Position numbers and translations under genes: made by a program. From Acidimicrobiales bacterium (GTDB taxonomy: Bacteria > Actinomycetota > Acidimicrobiia > Acidimicrobiales > JABEUL01), in assembly GCA_027451605.1 (NCBI GenBank), contig DAIDJA010000035.1, positions 1 through 10,548 of the forward strand: a stretch of 10,548 bases of DNA, in the 5' to 3' direction. This document shows, in pieces, positions 8,301 to 10,548 of this stretch (positions are counted from its first letter, which is position 1; the number at the start of each line of letters is the position of its first letter). The notes under the pieces are model-generated. The model was given only the letters and a program-made list of their open reading frames with translations. It was not told where the DNA came from and ran no database searches.

Positions 8301-9658
8301 CAAATACTTCCGGATATTCATGTGCTTCAGGCAGTCAGAATTCAGCTTCAACCAATCAGCTCTATTATTCCGCTCAGCCCAATTCAAACGCAAACGGTGC
8401 CGAAATTGCTTGCAGTGTACCCTATAACTCATCTAATACAGGTTGTCCTTCAACTCCCGTAGTTAATGAAACTTCATATAACTATTCACCGTCAGGACAA
8501 AGGACGTCTTCAACCCAATACCTTTCAGGATCTAATTTAACGACCTCATATTCCTATGATGCCTCTAATAATCTAAATTGCATTACGAATCCAAACAGCT
8601 TAGGATACAATTGCAGTAATCAAAACAGCCAGTATTCAAACAACTTTTATTACAATGCAAATAATGAAATGGTTTCACAGACATTAGCAAACGGAACTGC
8701 AAATTATTTAACCTGGGACAATATAAGTTCCGGTATTCCCCGTGTACTTGAAGACTCAACCAATGCATATATTTACGGACCTAATATTTTCGGATGGGGA
8801 TCGGTACCTTTGGAACAAATTAATGTTTCAAGTTCCGTTAATACATTTTTAGTATCTGGCTATTCGGGAGTAGGTGTAGTTTATTCAAATACTTACAGTG
8901 GATTAGAAATAAGTCTTTACAGTCCATATGGAATCCCAACTGTTTACGGTAACGCTACGGCAACTCCGTTTACTTTTGAAGGAGGCTACAATCTTCCGGA
9001 TAATCTCATATATTATTTAGCAAGAGTTTACGATCCCACTACCGGACAGTTTTTAACCGTTGATCCTATGTTTGATTCAACCTATCAGGCTTATTCATAT
9101 GCCGGAGGTGATCCTGTTAATGGATGGGATCCGACGGGGATGTGGGGATGGAATCCAATTTCTGATATAACTCAGGCTGCACATGATGTCGGACATTTTG
9201 TTGCAAAGCACAAAAAAGGCTTTGAATTAGCAGCCGGTATTGCTTTAGGGGTTGCAGCGGCAGCCACGGGCGTGGGAGCTGTGGTTGACGGGCTTGGGAT
9301 AGCTGCTGCGGTGGAGGCTGGGACGGCCGTGTCAACAGCTGTCGTACCGGAACTTGTTTTAGGTACGACAAGTGCTGTACTGGGACTAGGTGCTGCTGCT
9401 ATAGACTATGGGCCCTGCATGGATGGGCATGAAGCGGCGGCTTGTGCTGGGCTCGCTTTTGGCGCTATTGGAGCTATAGCAGGTGCCGTAAGTGTTGGTG
9501 GTGCTAGCCTCATTGGAGCGGGTGCAATCGAAGTGGGATCATGGGCTGATTCAATTTTAACTGGTATCGGAGCTTCTGCACCGGTCTTCGGAACTGCTGG
9601 AACGGTCATAGACTTTACCGTCACACTGGGTTCAGCCCTGTGGCCATACGGTGAGTAA
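2297..9658 (+). CDS. giant Rhs/YD-repeat protein with two Cys-repeat domains and a hydrophobic C-terminal tip
   Basis: This is a secreted-type Rhs polymorphic toxin candidate, open for 2453 residues. Residues 1-246 are an unrecognised Cys- and Ser-rich exported-style region. D247 opens an Rhs entry module (DTENGNLIVDYNG, then GPFGYGW at 292-298). YD repeats (YGYDSSGRITSVIDPMGN type) run from about 470-725, 1130-1425 and 1790-2238. They are interrupted by two related Cys-repeat domains at about 727-1125 and 1425-1790. The core ends with YYLARVYDPTTGQFLTVDP and GGDPVNGWDPTG (2239-2281), the Rhs-associated core hallmark, followed by a 172-residue tip. YD repeats normally build a hollow shell that encloses the toxin. 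The ATG at 2297 has no ribosome site and cuts the signal peptide away, so it is a poor start; the likely start is 2167 in the other frame, joined at the C10 tract. The next gene begins 2 nt after the stop. Rhs family assignment is secure; the toxin role is inferred. Confidence 0.93.
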   Translation: MRPPPHYETLHSKLTSVVNSSTHTQLYLGYADTSNHDTGGGPSFSAWETTPCSNSGNFNSVNCPTVSFSGYKVFADKNFYDCGSSGNYACDNGSLMILNTSGASEVISNINVSIGSYNFAFGNFDYVNAKQGVMLNPLSYAGNNFAFDTSDVPSIVSCSSPDGLIPKISYDVTSGSTSHLVTKYDSAQILNTGGADIGNCGQSEFSDWALAGHQRLNPISKTTTYGKCNSNVRAAAKVHDPTSQNIDTENGNLIVDYNGFSAAGLGQSLGFSLTYNSLVADSQSGTSPPSPGPFGYGWSNSQMSSLNISSSYTPSTSSSLGTTVTAVCGGGAQANFYATLANGTCPPSSLVTNATSLQPDSNPSDEISTFCADPMVTSTLSYYANCPTNLGSACYVLGQNSGLKLLTYDTNGHLENIGTPQDPQLLSIQSGVSPGGSSCPSTTSYSWLTSCTIYTDAGGRHVILGYGNSLVEGVWDTNGTATSNEWILTYSSSQLISIKDPLGNTTSFEYYTSNPNSSFVNDIISVTQPLGVNNQVCGTLNSPTYTTCYGYDSSGRITSVIDPMGNLTAYSYNIDSIGTGDSIITDPNGNQIQDNYVNGFLESVVTGYGSSNPATTSYYYDPYTLMKVGTVYPNGTGVTDSYDIHGNLCWSANGDYFNQIQNLQQTCSSNSNSIPNGATIYTYNHFGEPVSVIDPNGQTTINGYDRFGNLTGTFQSTSISSSPNNLTSLNAIGCTPGSTPICFGGESYVSVSDSTNSTTNSGAIYTTDQTDNPKGLVVGQNPSAINTSVGKITSISCLSLTLCYATTTSSSLGNNGSALNLTGPVLIEIKFTQMTSGNSWIWEPVLAANVTSTSSPFNLPVGIEQLNSIDCLPNTTTCYAVGESNTNQAIILSTCNTNGWCEQGIGNISTVPVINLNSISCSNTYTCVAVGYGGTNNTDPVDVYTAAGMGWTSQDQSGVSQLSSLNSIYCTSNTNCVAVGGDTSGNSDIVSLSWSSLNSNWAFTSLISYIPDINDELPLSSISCPSQSHCVAVGTLTNGGGYSLYSSSGLTSNWTIGCSSNSTVSGCNGNISAPINSINDHYCYVISSTNNASNNASNNASNYACWAVGSSVAGTGELLYTSDTSGTSGTNFGTGYATQSPISSYTYNTYYNSSNGGCLAQAPATLCSKNVYGSLAFVTNKNGNTTKFTYNSQGQVLTSTDPLGNESSYVYDSSGNLVETIPPLGNANPSDWQNYTTFYAYNEDSQLCWSASNEPANYTYSENCLTPPSNATIYTNDGDGNTIGVQSPNNGSVTPYKATAYNNDGSLCWTITSSSDYISSNNICTSPPAGATKYTYDGDMNRITETGPDSNTTTWSYNDPVCSNSPTSRVLPEYSAPSSDQYFYNSNCVLKASVNPLGITTTYGYDSAGNMVGTFPTDPAGTVNSNSISCPSSTDCVSGGTGITGIGSLVNTTDSGHYINGGSFGSSTQPSSISYVSCPTTTVCFATGIDLNNNPAIYETSNLGSSWTEQTLPSNITALYSISCATSTNCVAVGMGGTNGTDPIDVFTVDGTGWTMQDQAGVANLQSLNTVSCTSTTVCIAAGGSTGGNSDIVGLAWSTINNNWAGTSLISEIPLINDQNPISSISCSSTTTCLATGTLNNGGAYTLYSNSVGNSNFEMSCNNSSDSCSNGSIPTSVSSISSVSCPSASSCYLVAGYNLPSGQNYYSQTAPEVLYSDLSTNPPTFSSQLLPQNTDSQSGNIDSSTSSQLNSISCSSSTTCYISGESNAGSAAIYETTNSGSSWAMVSGLTPETFTYNLDGQQTKMQDYTGTTSTTYNSLNQVTSVTDSNNRTIGYQYDNNGNITCIAYPMPSGQSNCANSVSSTNWVVDYAYNQDNKMTNISDWLGNQMTLAYDGNSQVTNITYPTNGTNSMSVVLSYDSLGGLTNEQIILPTNTANLATGRNALEQIASVQNNQSTNGILQQMSYNGAGQVTQGGNYSTTGAESSYQYSVQGGELNCITTPNTSGYSCASGSQNSASTNQLYYSAQPNSNANGAEIACSVPYNSSNTGCPSTPVVNETSYNYSPSGQRTSSTQYLSGSNLTTSYSYDASNNLNCITNPNSLGYNCSNQNSQYSNNFYYNANNEMVSQTLANGTANYLTWDNISSGIPRVLEDSTNAYIYGPNIFGWGSVPLEQINVSSSVNTFLVSGYSGVGVVYSNTYSGLEISLYSPYGIPTVYGNATATPFTFEGGYNLPDNLIYYLARVYDPTTGQFLTVDPMFDSTYQAYSYAGGDPVNGWDPTGMWGWNPISDITQAAHDVGHFVAKHKKGFELAAGIALGVAAAATGVGAVVDGLGIAAAVEAGTAVSTAVVPELVLGTTSAVLGLGAAAIDYGPCMDGHEAAACAGLAFGAIGAIAGAVSVGGASLIGAGAIEVGSWADSILTGIGASAPVFGTAGTVIDFTVTLGSALWPYGE
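2303..2312 (+). repeat. C10 homopolymer, candidate phase-variation or frameshift site
   Basis: Ten consecutive C lie exactly where the signal-peptide frame (from 2167) and the Rhs frame overlap. The signal frame reads TCC-CCC-CCC-CCA and the Rhs frame CCC-CCC-CCC-CAC. Loss of one C, gain of two, or a +1 ribosomal slip on the Pro codons would join the frames. Tracts of this kind undergo slipped-strand mispairing in phase-variable surface genes, and they are also common sites of sequencing miscounts. Confidence 0.85.
4490..5629 (+). repeat. first Cys-repeat domain inside the Rhs shell (seven units, propeller-like)
   Basis: Seven units of the pattern S-[IV]-x-C-x(5,6)-C-[VYFI]-A-[VT]-G follow one another, starting at C734: AIGC/ICFGG, SISC/CYATT, SIDC/CYAVG, SISC/CVAVG (C921), SIYC/CVAVG, SISC/CVAVG and a final degenerate unit ending YACWAVG (C1105). 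Each is followed by a beta-rich stretch with Trp or aromatic residues (for example DVYTAAGMGWTSQDQ). The spacing is roughly 40-75 residues. Seven short beta-rich units suggest a seven-bladed beta-propeller with a disulphide in each blade, suited to an exported protein. The fold is inferred; the units themselves are directly visible. YD repeats flank the domain on both sides. Confidence 0.75.
5564..5608 (+). repeat. 12-bp tandem repeat encoding NNAS
   Basis: The unit AACAATGCCTCC occurs three times in a row (5564-5575, 5576-5587, 5588-5599), followed by a partial, diverged AACTATGCC. It encodes NNAS-NNAS-NNAS-NYA, an extended Asn-rich loop in the last unit of the first Cys-repeat domain. The copies are identical, so the expansion looks recent. 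The unit length preserves the frame. The second Cys-repeat domain has no counterpart. Confidence 0.9.
6575..7669 (+). repeat. second Cys-repeat domain inside the Rhs shell, paralogue of the first
   Basis: Again seven Cys-pair units can be counted, starting at C1430: SISC/CVSGG, YVSC/CFATG, SISC/CVAVG (C1524), TVSC/CIAAG, SISC/CLATG, SVSC/CYLVAG and SISC/CYISG. A further Cys-containing insert, EMSCNNSSDSC, sits between units five and six. The middle units align closely with those of the first domain about 603 residues earlier: GGTNNTDPVDVYT against GGTNGTDPIDVFT, GNSDIVSLSWSSLNSNWA against GNSDIVGLAWSTINNNWA, TSLISYIPDIND against TSLISEIPLIND. The DNA has diverged well beyond the protein, so the duplication is old. 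Each domain follows a similar YD lead-in (GYDRFGNLTGTF and GYDSAGNMVGTF), which suggests duplication of a YD-plus-propeller block. Confidence 0.75.
8648..8776 (+). repeat. internal rhs core segment, source copy of the downstream duplicate
   Basis: This stretch encodes YYNANNEMVSQTLANGTANY and on to NAYIY in the Rhs core, about 120 codons before the DPTG junction. It recurs at 10420-10548 with one mismatch, G8699 against A10471, which changes Ala to Thr. The match begins on a codon boundary and runs to the window's right edge, so the real repeat is probably longer. Confidence 0.97.
9011..9139 (+). other. Rhs core terminus and toxin junction (residues 2239-2281)
   Basis: YYLARVYDPTTGQFLTVDP followed by AYSYAGGDPVNGWDPTG is the signature that closes the shell in Rhs repeat-associated core proteins; everything after it is the exchangeable tip. 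In characterised Rhs effectors an aspartyl-protease-like core cuts just after a DPxG motif to release the tip. Here the motif is DPTG (2278-2281) followed by Met rather than the usual Leu. Cleavage at this point is by analogy only. Base composition changes sharply just downstream. Confidence 0.85.
9140..9655 (+). other. C-terminal tip: Gly/Ala-rich hydrophobic domain, candidate membrane-acting toxin
   Basis: The 172 residues (2282-2453) begin with an amphipathic, His/Lys-bearing segment (DITQAAHDVGHFVAKHKK). Hydrophobic stretches rich in Gly and Ala follow at about 2310-2330, 2346-2370, 2382-2410 and 2420-2446, with glycine-zipper spacing in GAIGAIAGAVSVGG. A short polar loop carries C2374 and C2383 (CMDGHEAAAC). 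I see no nuclease, deaminase, ADP-ribosyltransferase or peptidase motif. Hand counts give 39 of 60 G+C in 9241-9300 and 36 of 60 in 9421-9480, against 21 of 60 in the core row 8581-8640, consistent with a separately acquired tip. Membrane-depolarising Rhs tips are known (Tse5 of Pseudomonas aeruginosa). An alternative is that this is a translocation or pre-toxin segment with no toxin of its own. Confidence 0.6.
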
Positions 9659-9660
9659 TC

Positions 9661-10395
9661 ATGGTTAAAGCAAACGAACTGCGAGAAATGGTCCCCGGAC
9701 ATTATTTTTTGCCACATGAGCGGTGGTTTATTAGCATTATGTTTAAGCGTCAGGATAACCGTCGAGATGCAGAGGTAAATGCTCTTTTTGCGGCGACAAT
9801 TGTAACAATGTTGCCGGGAGTGGTCATCGGAGTTATTGGTCTCGTTATACTATTTTTGTCTTGGGATCATGGTTCGGTTCTTACTGTTGCACATTGGACT
9901 ATGGGAGTAGGAGTCTTACTTATAATTGTTAGTTGGTTTAGATTGTTACAACTTCGTTATGCTGGGCGAAAGCTCCAGGAAAATCGACCGTTTGTGACGG
10001 TGCCAAACACCATGCAAGAATGGACATTGAGAGTCGGTGTTGAAGGTGCGACATGTCAAGTTAAGCGTAAGCACTATACCCTTATTGCAACGATTGCTTG
10101 GTATGTTGCTCTCATGGTGCTTGTAATTGTCGGATCATTGCATCTCCCGGTATTAGCATTGTTTGAAGTAATCCCATTGACTATGGTTGTAGTATTTAAA
10201 GTTCTTTCCCTTAAGGAACGGTCACGTTTTAAAAAGATTTGTAAGGTAAATTTTGGCTCAGATCGCCCAAAACGCCAAGTCATTCCACCGCATTCCAGAG
10301 TTCAATACTTGCAATGGTGTGAACGTTATGGGCTTAAACCATACCCGTTTAAAGACGATACAAACGCAAATAATTCGGTAGAACCTCAATCTTAA
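9661..10395 (+). CDS. four-helix membrane protein, candidate immunity protein to the Rhs tip
   Basis: I do not recognise the family. The 244-residue protein has no signal peptide but four clear hydrophobic helices arranged as two hairpins: about 41-67, 75-95, 139-158 and 161-182. A cytosol-like Lys/Arg-rich link lies between the hairpins (RKLQENRP to QVKRKHY), and a basic C-terminal tail of about 60 residues (KERSRFKKICK, then PKRQVIPP) suggests that both ends are inside. The ATG lies 2 nt after the rhs stop, and GGTGAG (9650-9655), which overlaps the end of rhs, makes a fitting ribosome site, so translation is probably coupled. Position directly behind a toxin tip, tight coupling and membrane location all fit an immunity protein against a membrane-acting tip. 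Its GC (24 of 60 in row 9841-9900) is lower than the tip's. The function is inferred from context only. Confidence 0.75.
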   Translation: MVKANELREMVPGHYFLPHERWFISIMFKRQDNRRDAEVNALFAATIVTMLPGVVIGVIGLVILFLSWDHGSVLTVAHWTMGVGVLLIIVSWFRLLQLRYAGRKLQENRPFVTVPNTMQEWTLRVGVEGATCQVKRKHYTLIATIAWYVALMVLVIVGSLHLPVLALFEVIPLTMVVVFKVLSLKERSRFKKICKVNFGSDRPKRQVIPPHSRVQYLQWCERYGLKPYPFKDDTNANNSVEPQS

Positions 10396-10419
10396 ATTAA
10401 TATTATGAACTCTAAATAG

Positions 10420-10548
10420 TATTACAATGCAAATAATGAAATGGTTTCACAGACATTAGCAAACGGAACTACAAATTATTTAACCTGGGACAATATAAGT
10501 TCCGGTATTCCCCGTGTACTTGAAGACTCAACCAATGCATATATTTAC
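10420..10548 (+). pseudogene. displaced rhs core fragment (orphan cassette), runs off the right edge
   Basis: This is a 128/129 identical copy of rhs positions 8648-8776, 24 nt after the stop of the putative immunity gene. All 43 visible codons are open and read YYNANNEMVSQTLANGTTNY onward, with one Ala-to-Thr change. The codon immediately before the match is TAG (10417-10419), so the fragment cannot continue an upstream reading frame; the first internal ATG is at 10441. No promoter or ribosome site is visible. In other bacteria, partial Rhs cores downstream of the main gene carry alternative tips that replace the resident one by recombination through the shared core. This fits that pattern, but the part that would carry a second tip is outside the window. 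Confidence 0.85.

Noticed and set aside
9406..9717. 103-codon reverse-strand frame over the tip
   Set aside because: It is a shadow of the GC-rich tip sequence, low in complexity, spanning the stop/start junction of two well-supported + strand genes.

Overview
The window holds the end of a housekeeping operon followed by an accessory locus, all on the + strand. Positions 1-1986 are leuC (its first codons lie off the left edge) and leuD, the two subunits of isopropylmalate isomerase. Positions 1987-2166 hold a candidate sigma70-type promoter and a foldable leader. Positions 2167-9658 encode one giant secreted-type Rhs/YD-repeat protein. Positions 9661-10395 encode a four-helix membrane protein that starts 2 nt after the rhs stop. 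From 10420 to the right edge lies a near-exact copy (128 of 129 bases) of an internal piece of the rhs core.

The organism is a bacterium with DNA of roughly 40-45% GC. Serine-rich repeats of the form SISC-x5-CVAVG inside a YD-repeat protein recall large surface proteins of Actinobacteriota, perhaps Acidimicrobiia-like. This is a weak inference from style and rests on no marker gene.

The rhs locus has the architecture of a polymorphic toxin: secretion signal, YD-repeat shell, conserved core ending in DPTG, a 172-residue tip of different base composition, a tightly coupled small gene that is the natural immunity candidate, and then a displaced duplicate of the core, as in Rhs 'orphan' cassettes used for tip exchange. 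The tip is a Gly/Ala-rich run of hydrophobic helices with no recognisable nuclease or other enzyme motif, and the putative immunity protein is itself integral to the membrane. I infer a membrane-acting toxin/immunity pair.

Three features are unusual. First, the only good ribosome site and signal peptide (from 2167) are one base out of frame with the Rhs body, and the frames meet at a run of ten C (2303-2312). Nine C would give one continuous secreted protein of 2496 residues, so this is a phase-variation switch, a programmed frameshift, a mutation or a homopolymer sequencing error. Second, the YD shell is interrupted twice by related domains, each with seven Cys-pair repeats, which look like two seven-bladed beta-propellers. 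Third, the orphan core fragment is cut off by an in-frame TAG at its first codon.
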